Below are positions 47,186 to 59,155 of a stretch of 64,000 nucleotides of DNA, in pieces. Origin of the DNA: Rhynchospora pubera (Eukaryota > Streptophyta > Magnoliopsida > Poales > Cyperaceae); NCBI GenBank assembly GCA_028095005.1, contig CM051460.1:67619676-67683675 (forward strand), in the 5' to 3' direction. The position numbers and the translations under genes are program-made. Numbering within the stretch: position 1 is the stretch's first letter; the number at the start of each line of letters is the position of its first letter. The notes under the pieces were generated by a model. The model worked only from the letters and a program-made list of their open reading frames with translations. It was not told where the DNA came from and did no database searches.

Positions 47186-48521
47186 TAGGGCTGCATAACG
47201 TCTTAAACGACCACGAAATTGGTCATTTTCGCTAACTGTTGCGTTGATGAACGAAATTTATGAACTTCTTGCGCCGATCGTTGCAACCGTTTTACACTAT
47301 TTGCGTCGATCGTATCGTTCGCTCGAACGATCAAAAACGATTTGAACGGTCCAAAAGTTGTAACGTTTTCACAGAGATCAAATTGGAATACCACAAAACA
47401 CTAAGCAACAGTAAGCACTACAAATTCACAGAGATGAATTAACAATCTCATCAAAACACAAATACAACTTATTTAACAATAAAAGGTCTGAAACAACTGA
47501 TTTGGCGCTAGAACTATCACTTGTAGCCAAATAACATTACAATTGCAAAATTGCAAAGTGCCAGTATAACATTACAATTGCAAAAATTAAGAACAAAAAT
47601 TCTCAAACCATGATCGGCGAGTTTGCCAGTTTACAAATTGAGGTTGAATCTCCAAGTCCTTTGTACTTGTAGCAGTTTACTTGAAAGGAAAATAAAAAGA
47701 ATGAAAAAAAATCAGCAACAGTCACAAAAAAAAGGAAAAGAAAGGAAAAAAAAAACAGAAAAAAACAAAATTTCTGTAAAATACCTTGAAATAAATGGGA
47801 TGAGACAACCTCAGTGCATCAATCTCAGCAACGTCTTCCATCTGAGGTGGAGGCGGGAGGAGTCAGTGGGGTCAAGAGAGGAGGGGCATTGGAGGTTAGA
47901 GGGGTTTCGACTCAGAGGAAAAGGCGGAGGATGAGAGGGGAGAGAGATGTGAGGCTTGTGAGGTGAAGGAGAGGGAGAGGTGGTGGACTATGTTTATGAT
48001 CGGAGAAGAGGTCGGAGAAAGACAGTTGCTGCCATGGCCAGCAGTGAAGTGGTCGGAGAAAGAGGTCGAGTCGACATTGAAACTCCCATCTCCCTCTTTT
48101 GTACCTCAAAAATGAGATGTGAGGAGGAGAGAAAGCAGTGTAGGCTGTAGCGATCAGAGAAAGAGGTCGAGCCAGCAGTAGCGATCGCCGATTGGAGAAG
48201 AAATAGAGGAGAGAAGTGAGGCGGAGAAAGAGAGAGGGACAAGGGTGAGACCAAGCGGCAAGGGTTTCATCGTTTCTCCAATTTTTTTGTCTGCAATCCA
48301 AGTAATTGCACACCCGTATAATTTAAAAACGAAACAGACGAAATAAACGCTCACGAAACAGCTCCGTTTCATTAACTGTTCCGTTCTGAGACGAAACTGG
48401 ATTTATATTTGCGTTATCCGTTCCGTTCTATAAACGAAACCAAAATCTTTAACCGTTTCCGTTCCGTTTCGGACGAAACGAAACAAAATAACGGTCGAAA
48501 CGGCTACCGTTTTCACCCCTA
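47186..48521. mobile_element. Non-autonomous hAT element, 1336 bp
   Basis: It starts TAGGGCTGCATAACG and ends CCGTTTTCACCCCTA, the CCCTA-type end of Ac-like hAT elements. The 8-bp duplication CTTTCAGG is perfect (47178-47185 and 48522-48529). Both subterminal zones are full of ACGGTT/AACGATC and CCGTTCCG-type repeats. The interior frames (about 47623-47934 plus, 47912-48313 minus) carry no transposase motif and are probably spurious. It would need a transposase from elsewhere. Confidence 0.9.
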
Positions 48522-48903
48522 CTTTCAGGCACCTCTATTTTTTTTTTCAGTTGACCAATGCTTCAGCTATATATTCAGATCAATTTAAATAAAAGAGGAT
48601 CGACAAACAAAACAGACTCGTAAATTTATCAACAAAACTCAAATCATACAATTTTTTTTGTATTGTACTGTTATGATTGATGATTGCTGGTGTTGTTATC
48701 CCATTAAAATGGAACTTGCACACACCCACCCACAATTAATAAGGAAAGTGTTCGTACTAATTAATATCTTTAAGTGAGTATATTTTTCAAATCAAAATTA
48801 GATGTGTTTGTGTTCTTCTAATTAAACTCAAAAGAGTGTTTTAGCACCAAGTACATGGATTATAAGGCAATTCCAACTGACTTGTTAATCCTACAAAATT
48901 TTA

Positions 48904-49066
48904 ACTACAGAAATAGGAATAAGAGGAATAGCTTATTCCTCTTATTTTTAGGAAGAAAACATTGAAAAGTGTGTAATTTTGTGAAGAGTTTGGATGGTTA
49001 GAAATAAATTTTCTCTCAGAATTTGCTATTCTTGCTTATTCCTTACCTATCCAAACAACCACATAG
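48904..49066. mobile_element. Diverged MITE related to the GGCTCCGTTTGGAT family
   Basis: GTGTGTAATTTTGTGAAGAG and TTTGGATGGTTAGAAATAAA match the family core, and the right end reads CTATCCAAACAACC. The left inverted repeat is not recognisable. Confidence 0.55.
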
Positions 49067-49845
49067 ATATTAAGTGCAGGACTAATATTACACGCCCTCA
49101 AAATTTTAAAATTAAAATAGACGTTTCTTCCATAAATTTAAAATAGTAATTTTGAAATTGTAAATCCAATAAGATAATTAGGTGATACTTAAGGAACATA
49201 TTTATATAGTATATGCTTCATATTGATTTTTGATACCTTGTTGATCTAGTTATCAAGCTACATATATTTGTAAGATAATATCCTTTTGGATTGGTAATCT
49301 CGACTTATTCTTCCCATTCTCGGCTGTTGTTTGGCCTTTTCTTAATTCTTTTCTTTTTTACTGCACCTCCCTAGCAAGGTTTTCGTCATCCCTCCTGTTT
49401 TTAATAAATTTTCTAGTCTGACTTTGTATAATCTGACTGAATAATTAATGCTCTTAATTTACCTTACCATCATGGTGCATTTCTTATTTCATATTTTAAA
49501 CGGTCCCAAAAGACTTAAAAATTGATGCATCAAGCAACTGGCTCTTTGATAAGCTTGGAAGCCGCGCGCTGCCTAGCATTCTAACAGAAAACTGCTTCTT
49601 TGATAACAATAATCGAAGATAAAAATAAACAAGCTATAAGTTATGTAACATAACGTAAAATTTTGCACTCCTTGAGAAATGCATATCCGAAATTCGAGTT
49701 ATATTTATTTCAGCCATCTACAGCTTTATATTTAAAGAAGTGTATGTATATAATATTTTTATTATGATTTTGCTGTACAAATTGGAAGTACAAATACAGG
49801 AATCAGTATGTGGAATTTGTCTCATACTAGCTAGAACCAACTTCC

Positions 49846-49849
<4 letters not shown>

Positions 49850-49892
<43 letters not shown>
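49850..49892. repeat. TA dinucleotide microsatellite
   Basis: About 21 uninterrupted TA units, ending at TAAATATAG. Confidence 0.9.
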
Positions 49893-49896
<4 letters not shown>

Positions 49897-50088
49897 TAGT
49901 TTTAATTACTTGTTCATATTATCTGTCATGTTTTGCTAAAATATTTTATGTTGAATACGTTTTCGTTTTGATAATTTCAGAAAATAAAATTCTAAATAAA
50001 AATCATAATGAGCCATTCAAATCGGTTGTTCTAATTCAGATGGTGAGATACAAGCTTGATGTAATCTTCCCCGAGTATTTCATGTACC

Positions 50089-51472
50089 CACTACGCCATT
50101 ATTTGTTATTAATACCGGTTGTCAAACGGTACTAATAATATATAGTGGGTGCTAAAGATAATTAAAAACCAGTACTAAAAAGTCGGTACTAAAAACACAC
50201 TGGAATTTGCGAAAAAAAGACGGGATCTTTAATTAGTACCGATCTTTAACTAATAACCAGTCCTAAAGATGTCATCTTTTGTATCGGTTATTATTTAAAA
50301 ACCGATACTAAAGAACCTCGCCATTTTTTTTATATTTACTGTCTTTAGTACCGGTTTTTGGGCTAATAACCTGTACTAAAGATCATTGTAAAAAAAAAAT
50401 TGTCTCTGAGGCTAGTACCTTTTTTGCTAGCCATCAATCAATACCGATGTACCGGTATAACACAATTCAAAATCTATATATTATACAAATAAATTACATA
50501 CACAATGAAATAAATAATAATTCATACACAATAATTTAAATAATAATTAACATAATTAATACAACTTTTAGATTTAAACCCAATTATACAAATTAACAAA
50601 AATTAATAAATTATACCAATTTTGGATTTTAACCCAATTTCAATTATAAAAATTTCGGATTTTAACCAATTCCAAAATCCATTAACAAAAATTAACGATA
50701 ATTTGTTGAATTTAACCATTTAACGCAAATGTTTAACCAAAAATCTATTAGTGGTGAGAGAATGGTGTACCTTACTCGTCGTAGAAGTAGCGCAGTTGCC
50801 TCGAGAGAGAGAGAGCAGTGAGAGAATGTCATAGCCGAGTCGAGGGAGAGAGAGAGAAAGTCAGTGGATAGGGAGGGAGAGGCAGTGGAGAGGAAGAGGC
50901 AGTGGATCAAGAGGGACTGGAGAGGCAAAGCGGAGAAAGAGGAGAGGCAGTGGATCGAGAGGGAGAGGTAGTGGAGAGTAGTTTGAGAGGGAGAGGCAGT
51001 GGAGAGGAAGAGAGTCGAGAGAGAGAGAGGAGGCATCAATTAAGTTTTGGACTTAGAAAAATTCTCACGCAGAGAGAGGAAGCTTAATTGGTTTTGGCGT
51101 CATTTTATTTTAAAAAAATTAAATTGATATTTAGTACCGATTTTTTTTAAAAAAATTGGTATTGAAGATACTATTTTTAGTACCGATTTTTTAGAAAAGC
51201 CGTACTAAAGATAGACAGAATTTTGATTTTTTTGACAATCCTTTGGTATTGTTTTTTTTTATTAAAGATAAACCATTTTTTAAAATTTTTTTACCAATAT
51301 TTTAGTATCGGTTTTTTTCTAAAAAACTGGTACTCAAAATAAAATCTGACAATTCCGAAATTGTCACCGTCTATTTTTTGTACTAATTTTTTTTAAAAAT
51401 AGGTATTAATATAGAGGTACTAAAATTTTTTGTTTTTTTTTTTGTTTTTTTGTATATTTTTTTTGCGTAGTG
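50089..51472. mobile_element. Non-autonomous CACTA (En/Spm-type) element, 1384 bp
   Basis: It starts CACTACGCCA and ends TTTTGCGTAGTG, flanked by the 3-bp duplication ACC (50086-50088, 51473-51475). Subterminal regions carry many inverted and direct copies of TAGTACCGGTTTTT and GGTACTAAAGAT-type motifs, as in plant CACTA elements. A GA-rich tandem stretch (GAGAGGCAGTGGAGAGG units) fills about 50800-51030. No transposase is encoded, and the minus-strand Ser/Leu frame is low-complexity. Confidence 0.85.
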
Positions 51473-51475
51473 ACC

Positions 51476-52246
51476 ATAGCTTATTTCTACATGCGCCCAT
51501 GAGTATGTATAACACAGATGGTTCAAATTTTACTTTCTTATGATGATATGATTGATCTAAGATGTCTGGAATCCCTTGCTAAAAACATGTAGGACAATTA
51601 ACTTTTTTATTTTTCTAAATATTAGTACGCTTAGTTATTATTATTTTTACTTTCTAACGATTGTCTTTTTTTATCTGTAAAAAGTTTTTTTTATTTATGT
51701 TGAAATTTAAAAATTCCAAAAAATAATGAAGTTTTTTTTAAAGGTCAGGTGGCAATTACCTCACAAAAAAAATTTATTAATAAAAAATAATTACAAGAAA
51801 AAAAAAATGGAAAGAAAAAAACTGTACAGAAGGGTGAAGAAAAAAAATAAAAAAGTCATAGACATGCTTTGTCCAGCTGTCGACATCATCCGAAATAATC
51901 CGGAGTAATACTTCAATGTGGGTGTCAATAATGAAGTACTTTACATAAGCAAAAATTAAGTAGTACAAATTTTTTCTATGAAGTGAACCACAAATTTCTT
52001 GGATTGATCGTTAGACATTTTTAAAATGTTATAAGGATTTCGGTAATTTTCGTTCTCAAAACGAAATCACATCCTCTCAGAGCAATTAAGACTCTTTCAG
52101 TCGTTATGTTTTTTTTTTCTAAAGAAGAACGATAGAATATTAGTTGGCCAGAGTATATATGTAGAATATATATTAGCAATTCATTTCATACAAATATCCT
52201 CACAAATGTTCCAACTTTGAAGCATCCCTCAATTACAAACACCATC
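51476..52246. other. Upstream region of the receptor kinase gene
   Basis: AT-rich. The last 100 bp would be promoter and leader. A short upstream frame (ATG at 52206, stop after four codons) precedes the main start at 52247. Confidence 0.45.
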
Positions 52247-55200
52247 ATGCTCTCAGCGTCCCTCTCAGTTGCATTGCTTTTTCCTCATCTTGTTCTAACA
52301 CTTCTCCAGCTCCAACCAAGTGCAGGTAATTTCGTCTCGTCAATTTGTTCACCCACAGATAAGTATACCAACGGGTCGACCTTTGAATTCAACCTTGTAC
52401 ATCTCATCGACTACCTCTATAGAGATGCAACAACAAATGGTGGCTTTTCCACCTTATCATCTGGCAATTGGCCAGATGAGGCTTATGGCCTTATCATGTG
52501 TTATGACGAGTACACGGTGGAGGACTGCATTTCTTGCCTGAGAAACACAACATCGCTAGAAGCATCGGAAATATGCCCAAGGAGTAAGACTGCCGTCATT
52601 TACTATGATCAATGCTTCTTGAGATACTCTGATAAAAATTTTTTCTCACAAGTAAATTCTCATGATCACTACTGCTCATACGATACGATTTCACCTCCAA
52701 TCGATGATGCATCAATGAAGTTCGTTATCAATTTCATCTCAAATTTAAGTGCGGAGGCATCTCAGAAGCCTCGAATGGCAGCACTCAAAATGATGGTTAA
52801 AGGAACTATTTCAGCATCTGTGCAGTGCACGAGGGACCTGACACCGCAAGGTTGTAGAAAGTGTCTTCAGAGAGCTATAGATAATGATGACTTCTCTCGT
52901 TGCTCAGGCAATATGAATGCAGCAGGAATGAGGTTGTTATATGGGAGTTGCTACATAAAATATGAGACGTCGTGGAACCTAATAAGCATCAATAATTCCT
53001 TCCAACCTAAGCAATACTTGACTGCTGGGAGAGTATCCTCTGGATGGTTGTATTCAACCATCCAGTGGACGTCTTTCGATCCGAGCCGTCCGATTTAATC
53101 TCAACGGCTAGATCTTTTCGGGCCTATCAATTCAGGTATCATGCACGGGGCATCTATGGCCATTGAGATTAAATCAGACGGCTGAGATCGAAAATCATCC
53201 ATGGATGGCCATCCAGAGGATGCAGTTCCCTTGACTGCTGGCCATCCTTCAGTCAGCCCCACGCCTGCTCCTGCAGCAAACCCTCCATCAGAACAATTAA
53301 TGACTAGTAAGTCCCCCACAAATTTTTAATAGAAATTTAGGAACTTATTTGATAAACAAGCACAATTAATGACTTGTAATGTATTGGTTGCTTCACTATT
53401 TGAAGGATATAAGTTGTGTCAAATTGAATGTAAACGTTTATTTTTTCTTTTTGATTTAATTAATTTTTCAATGAAAAAGGAAAATACATATCATACAGAA
53501 TAGTCAGGAGTTGAAAATAAAAATTGTGATTACAAATTTATATGACGTAAACGGTAAGAGTGCATAGCTTTGTTACAAGTTCCAAAAATTACATACTAGA
53601 TTCTGGTCCTTGCTTAATATATTATAAGTTCTGAGTTCGGATTTAATAATATTATTTAAACAATTTCCAATTTCACTAATTATCGTGTCTCTACGCATGT
53701 ATATATATAAAATTAAATGCCCCATTGTGGACAATGGATACGAATTCTAATTTCTTGGAATAACTTTCAATGGTGCAGGATCAAAATCTTATTCAACTGT
53801 CGCGATTGTGGTTTTGGTTGTTTGCTTTGTCATTGTGGGGATTGTCGCATTTGGATTTTATGTATGGAGAATGCGTCGGGCAAAGAAAAGTACAAATTAA
53901 TTCAAGGCTTCTTTTACATGTTTACTTAATACCTTTCATGATCAATATATCTGCGGTTAATTTGCAATAAAGAAAAATAGATAAATTTCTGAATAGATAT
54001 TATTTAGCTTGACTATTGTTTACTTGTTCGATATAATTATGATTCTTATCTTCTTCTCAACAGATCACGAGGACTCTATCGAAGAAACAATTGAAACACA
54101 CGTTGAAACAGTAGAAACTGTAGAAACAGAGCTGAAATATATTCTAAACCCAAATGCAGAATATCATGTGTTCAACTTTGCCACATTGAAAACTGCCACC
54201 AATTACTTCTCGGACGTGAATAAGCTCGGGAAAGGTGGTTTTGGCGCAGTTTACAAGGTAGAAAAAACTTTAAATTCTTGATTGATCGAAAAATAAATTT
54301 GCTTGTGTCACAAAAATTGAATAGCAAGGACCTCCCTAAAAAAATGACAAACAAATTAAAAAAATTCAAATACTTTATTTTAAGGGCATTCTTCCCGATG
54401 GACAAGAAATAGCCGTGAAAAGACTCTCCCATGGTTCAGTTCAAGGAATAACAGAGTTTAAGAATGAAGTTGATTTCCTTGCCAAACTCAAGCACAAGAA
54501 CTTAGTGCAATTGCTGGGATGTTGTGTAACTAGTCAAGAGAAGCTTCTTTGTTATGAATATCTACCTAATGCGAGCCTTGACAAGATTCTCTTTGGTATG
54601 ATTTACGGAAATGAAAACAATCCAGACAATTTTTGAAACAAATGTATCAACTACAGAAGTTTGTTTTTATTAATTCTCCATTAATGCAGCTAAGGATAGA
54701 TCTAGACGTGCAGAACTCAGTTGGAATTTGCGATACAAGATAATTGAAGGGATTAGTCATGGTTTGCATTACCTCCATGAGGATTCTCGGATGAAAATCA
54801 TACATAGAGATTTAAAAGTCAGTAACATATTGCTTGACAAAGATATGAATCCAAAAATTGCCGACTTTGGGCTTGCAAGATTTTTTGAAGAAGATGAAAC
54901 CCATAAGGAAACAAACATTCTTGCTGGAACATTGTAAGAATTTGCTAGCTTCCCTGTTCCCACAATCTAAATTATGTTACCTCATCATTTTGATCGATAA
55001 AAATTAAAAGAACTGGATTAGGAAGCCAAATTTTATAACAGTTCTTTATATTTAGTCATTCATTTGTTCATTCATATGCACAAAAGAAATTTGGCGACCT
55101 ATTTGTTACAACTCCTAACATTATTGTGAGCCAAATGTCATCATAAGACCAGACCAGCAACTCACATATATTATGCAAATGTGGTTATTAACAATATACA

Positions 55201-56650
55201 AGCTGATACAATACTATTATTTTTTCTTTTGATTTTGAAAATTTTTTGTAACAATTAATTAATTAGATCCTTTTAGAGGATTGTTATTGAGCTATTGTTG
55301 ATCCCGTCAGTGTAGCAATAGTCAAGTACAACAGGGTATTTCATGCTATTGATGAAGTAGGTAGTAATTGGCATCAGTACATTATTTTATAATAGACAAG
55401 ATGGAACAGAAACTGCTATTTGAGATATTTACCTTTTTCTTTTTCCTCACGACATGAATGCAGTGGATATATGGCACCAGAGTACATTTTTTATGGGAAT
55501 TTCTCTGCTAAATCAGATGTTTATAGCTTTGGTGTTCTTCTTCTAGAGATACTGACAGGTCAGAAGAACAGTTCATTTGTTGGTTCAGGCCGTATTTCAA
55601 ACTTCATTGAACATGTAAGTAAAAGGATATCCAGAAATTTAATTATAGTTGTCTATATATAGTTATATTATACATTACTCCTTATGCGGGAGACCCGGAG
55701 ACATTCGATATCCTATGCAAATTAGGCCTTGATTAGAATCTCATTTATTGTAACATGGGATTTCGTTTCATTAGAAATTTTTTGATCAATATGAATGGAT
55801 TTGGTGTCATTTAATTGAAATTTCCATATTATTAAATCCAACGAAATCTCAAGAAACCAAGATCTAATGAAGTGAAATCCCACATGAAAATCATTTTAAT
55901 GGGAACTCATGCTCAACAAATATGATTGATGGCAATTAATTACGAATTGCGTTGAGCAGATGAGCTTCTCCTTTTCAAACTGATTTTGTCATTGCCTTTT
56001 TTTACACCTTTCTTTGGTAATTTAAAATGGTTTCTAAATTACTAATTGGAGAACAAGCTGCAATTTCAATAACTAATTTGAGTATTTATACAATCATCAG
56101 GACAATCAGAAACTTTTCAAGCATCATGAAGCCTTTCCATAATAAAATTTTATTTTTTTGGGATTATAATTCATTTACTTTTTAAGGTTGATAACAGCGC
56201 AAGTAGGTAGCATTCTAATTTCTTAAGTTAAACATACAGTCTTCCATGGCAATACAAAAATACGAATACGATTTTTGATACCTATACAATATAGATATAA
56301 ACTCTACAGTCTTTTATGCGCAGGCACTGGTACACTGGAAAAATGGCACGATTTCTCAACTAAAGGACCCAGTGCTAGAAGATGATTGTGATGAAGAGAT
56401 AAAAAAATGTGTCCGTATTGCGTTACTGTGCGTGCAAGAAGATCCAAACAATAGGCCTACAACAGGGACAATAATAAATATGCTTGGAGGCCCTGCCTTG
56501 ATAATTCCCGATGTGCCAACAATTTGGTCTCCGTTTGGGCCGCCTATGATTCCAATGAGTGAAGATAGTTCTACAATAAACTCATCTACAACTACAAGTC
56601 AGAGTAAGGCCGAGAGTTCTAAAGGTATGAGTACTGAGAGCGAAGACTAA
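52247..56650 (+). CDS. Cysteine-rich receptor-like kinase (CRK, two DUF26 domains), exon 1 split by a MITE
   Basis: Seven exons: 52247-53306 (with insertion), 53779-53889, 54064-54257, 54385-54595, 54690-54934, 55464-55614 and 56324-56650. After a signal peptide (about 1-26) come two DUF26 domains, each with C-x8-C-x2-C (CYDEYTVEDCISC; CTRDLTPQGCRKC). Exon 2 encodes the membrane span and the basic stop-transfer RMRRAKK. The kinase has GKGGFGAVYK, the VKRL lysine, HRDLK, DFG and APEY, all intact. CRKs are plasma-membrane kinases of immune and redox signalling. A 204-bp Mutator-like MITE at 53027-53230 shifts the frame into a TAA at 53096-53098, so translation from 52247 gives 283 aa without membrane span or kinase. 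Removing the insert and one duplicate restores the frame into exon 2, so the damage is recent. A kinase-only transcript is possible but unproven. Confidence 0.9.
53027..53230. mobile_element. Mutator-like MITE, 204 bp, inside the CRK exon
   Basis: The ends are GGGAGAGTATCCTCTGGATG and the inverse CATCCAGAGGATGCAGTTCCC-type right end (an imperfect inverted pair). The 9-bp duplication TTGACTGCT is perfect (53018-53026, 53231-53239), as expected for Mutator-type elements. Confidence 0.88.
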
Positions 56651-56913
56651 TTTATGGCTGATGTGGATTGCATGGCATCAACTAAAAGATAACCTTAAGT
56701 TGTATATAGCTTCTCATCCCTACGAAGAGATGGGGATTATCATTTACTCTCATTGTACATTCAACAAGGAATTGATTGCCGTTGTGTTTTGCTTTCTTGT
56801 GATACCTGCTGTGCTTTCCAGATTATTGTGGTTTGGATTGTGCATTTGTGGTTGTTGGATTAGGTTTGTATTGTCTTATTAATTTGTTTTGTTTGACTTC
56901 TGTGGGCTTTTCT

Positions 56914-56919
56914 AATAAA
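56914..56919 (+). terminator. Poly-A signal of the CRK gene
   Basis: AATAAA about 265 bp after the stop codon, in a T-rich stretch typical of plant 3' ends. Confidence 0.5.
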
Positions 56920-57190
56920 TCAGGCCTCCTTTAGTACATTGGATTGTAATCGTATTGTCTGAGTTTTAAAGTTGCAACTGAAAAAAAATACAAAATTGAT
57001 TAACATTATCGCTAAAAATACCATCACGCCATCACTGAGGCGCTCTCCTCATCCGACGCTCGAGTGGTCCCTCACCCGGCCTGTTTATTCACTCTGTTGC
57101 TGTAAGTGTTCACTTTATTATTACTAGCAAACAAGCCCACCCAATGTGTGGGCAAAATTTTAACAAATTAAAAAAATCATCGATTATTAC

Positions 57191-57278
57191 CGGTAGAATG
57201 TTTGATCTACAAAACGAATTGCATATCCAACTTCTTCTCCAAAAGTGCAACGCCCATTTCCTCAGCCACTCTTGATAC
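57191..57278 (-). pseudogene. Captured exon piece of a DEAH-box RNA helicase
   Basis: The minus strand reads SRVAEEMGVAL and, after a one-base frame change, FGEEVGYAIRF-VDQTFYR. This matches the motif Ib neighbourhood of PRP2/PRP22-type spliceosomal helicases (RVAEE-G-x-LGEEVGYAIRFED). It ends at a GT donor. It is too short and shifted to function. Confidence 0.7.
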
Positions 57279-57890
57279 AATTAACTACTTGAAACAAAAT
57301 TACAATATAGACAATTTTTTTGCAGAAAAAAGAGAATAAATTAAGAAAAGAATTGCATAAAATCTTATACCTATCTATTTATTTTGTAAGATGTGAGAAC
57401 CAGAAGAAACCAGACTGAGTTTGAAGTCAGTGCTGTTATGTCAGCCCCACCGTCAATTGGCGTAAAACTGTACAAAATAGAAAATCAATGCTGATAATAC
57501 TAACAACATGTCTATAATAGTAACAAATTTGCTGAACTTTTAAGGACAAACTGTTATAGCAACAACTTCAATTATCTGCGTAGTCAAAATGATCTTCAAT
57601 TAAAGTTATATATTATTCTACAAATTGACCACATTAACTACGTGGAATAACCAAGATGAACTATTACCACATGCGACGAAAGGATTTTTAATAATTAAAC
57701 CCAATCAAAATCAATCCAGAAGCAACATGTATTGTGCCATACACTCAAAATAATTTTTTTGTCCTTTTCTCTTTTTTGTTGTTGCCTTTTTGTTGACAAA
57801 ACATCATACAAACAGGAGGAACAAACACCGACATGTGTTTAACATTAAATTTATAAGTCAATTCAGGATTAAATAAAAAAATGTAATTAA

Positions 57891-58102
57891 GGATCAATGT
57901 ATCATTTCTGGCTTGAGTCGCTGCAATTGGTTGCACACTTCTTCTTATTATAGGTACCACCATAGATGCATGCACTTCAATCACCATATGCCATGTAAGC
58001 TGGCCAGTATCGACCTATGCTTTGACCATTAATCCAAACTTGACCTTTTTTCGTACTACTCATGTCAAGTGCAGCAGGGTCGTTCCCGACAGGAGCATCG
58101 AA
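57891..58102 (-). pseudogene. Captured exon piece of a GH35 beta-galactosidase
   Basis: The minus strand reads FDAPVGNDPAALDM, then KGQVWINGQSIGRYWPAY, then a stop where the family has Cys, SACIYGGTYNKKKC, and a second stop where the family has Trp before Y-x-x-P. The order and spacing match the C-terminal galactose-binding region of plant cell-wall beta-galactosidases. Two stops show it is dead. It belongs to Helitron B. Confidence 0.85.
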
Positions 58103-58615
58103 GAAGAGAAGAGCAACAAGAAAGATGGCTAATAATAAAGAAAAATTCTAACCAGATTGGTCAAAGCACGGCCGAGTTGAAAACTAATTCAGGTACAAAC
58201 AGCTCTACAACTGACAGGTGTTTAATAGAACTAAAAATAATTGTAATGAGAAAGAGATGTAACCTAGAACAGATCGATTTTCAGGAGGACGATAGAGAAA
58301 GTCTCTCCCTGTTAGGCAAAGAAAGATCGCCTCTTAATTCCTGGAAGTTCAATCTTTAAATTTCATTATATCTTTCCAATCTTAATTAGCACCAAGCACA
58401 TGATCTGTCATTTGAAATCACCTTCTCTGAAATAATTAGAAGAATGAAATTATCAATTTAAAAACCTTCAATTCAGTATTTTTAACTGAAATTATGTAAG
58501 AGAGAAAATTTGCCTGATACATCAAAATTTGAATGTTAAAAAAACAATTGCAATAAGTACGATGTTTTAGTTAAACTTATTAACCTTTTAGTTTGGCATT
58601 TCTTCGAAATGAAAC

Positions 58616-59155
58616 CTTAGTAGCACATGGAGGGATGAGATCCTAGGTCTGGCGAAAGCTACGAATGAATTTCTTCAGATCCTAATCCATGTATTCAAAC
58701 ACCAAGTATAGTCTACTCTGGCCCTGCTTGTTTGTTCCTTGCTTCAGATCTAGCAACCTGGTCAAAGTTCGAATCAAGGACACAAATCAAAATCTGCACA
58801 TTTTATTCTTTATTTACTAAAAAACCTTGATCTAGAGTAACAAACAACTCTTTTTAATCTGGCCAACATAATTTCACAAAAGAAATTTGTATTCTCGAAT
58901 AAAAGCAAAAAAAAAAACCCTTAAAATCAAGATCCATTTAGATTTTCAATTTAAGTTAATATCGATATTGGGAAAAAGAAAATCCAGTATTCAAAAGTGT
59001 TAAAGAATAGCCCATACAGATACAAACTCAAGAAATAATGAAATATAGATTATTTCTAAAGAAATTGTGAAAAATAAAGGAAAAAACAAAGAGGCAAATT
59101 GTCAAACACCTGTCGACATGTGGATCAATGAAGAGCATACTAAGAAGAACAAGGT
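58616..59155 (-). pseudogene. Captured two-exon piece of a B-type cyclin-dependent kinase (CDKB)
   Basis: Exon a (about 59155-59110) reads LLSMLFIDPHVDR. Exon b (58757-58616) reads LLDLKQGTNKQGQSRLYLV, then FEYMD, a stop, DLKKFIRSFRQT, a second stop, and IPP. This matches the CDKB segment DPHVVRLLD-LKQG through FEYMDTDLKKFIRSFRQTG. The exon borders keep usable GT-AG signals, so genomic DNA with its intron was captured. Two stops make it a pseudogene. Confidence 0.85.

Larger units (their letters stand above)
48530..50085. other. Intergenic DNA with a MITE fragment and a TA repeat
   Basis: No gene was recognised. It includes the truncated MITE at 48904-49066 and the TA microsatellite at 49850-49892. 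The open frame crossing the microsatellite is spurious. Confidence 0.45.

Noticed and set aside
47912..48313. Minus-strand 133-aa frame in the hAT element
   Set aside because: Leu/Ser/Pro-rich peptide from GA-rich DNA, with no transposase, BED or dimerisation motif.
50692..51039. Minus-strand 115-aa frame in the CACTA element
   Set aside because: It is produced by GAGAGGCAGTGG-type tandem repeats and is not protein-like.
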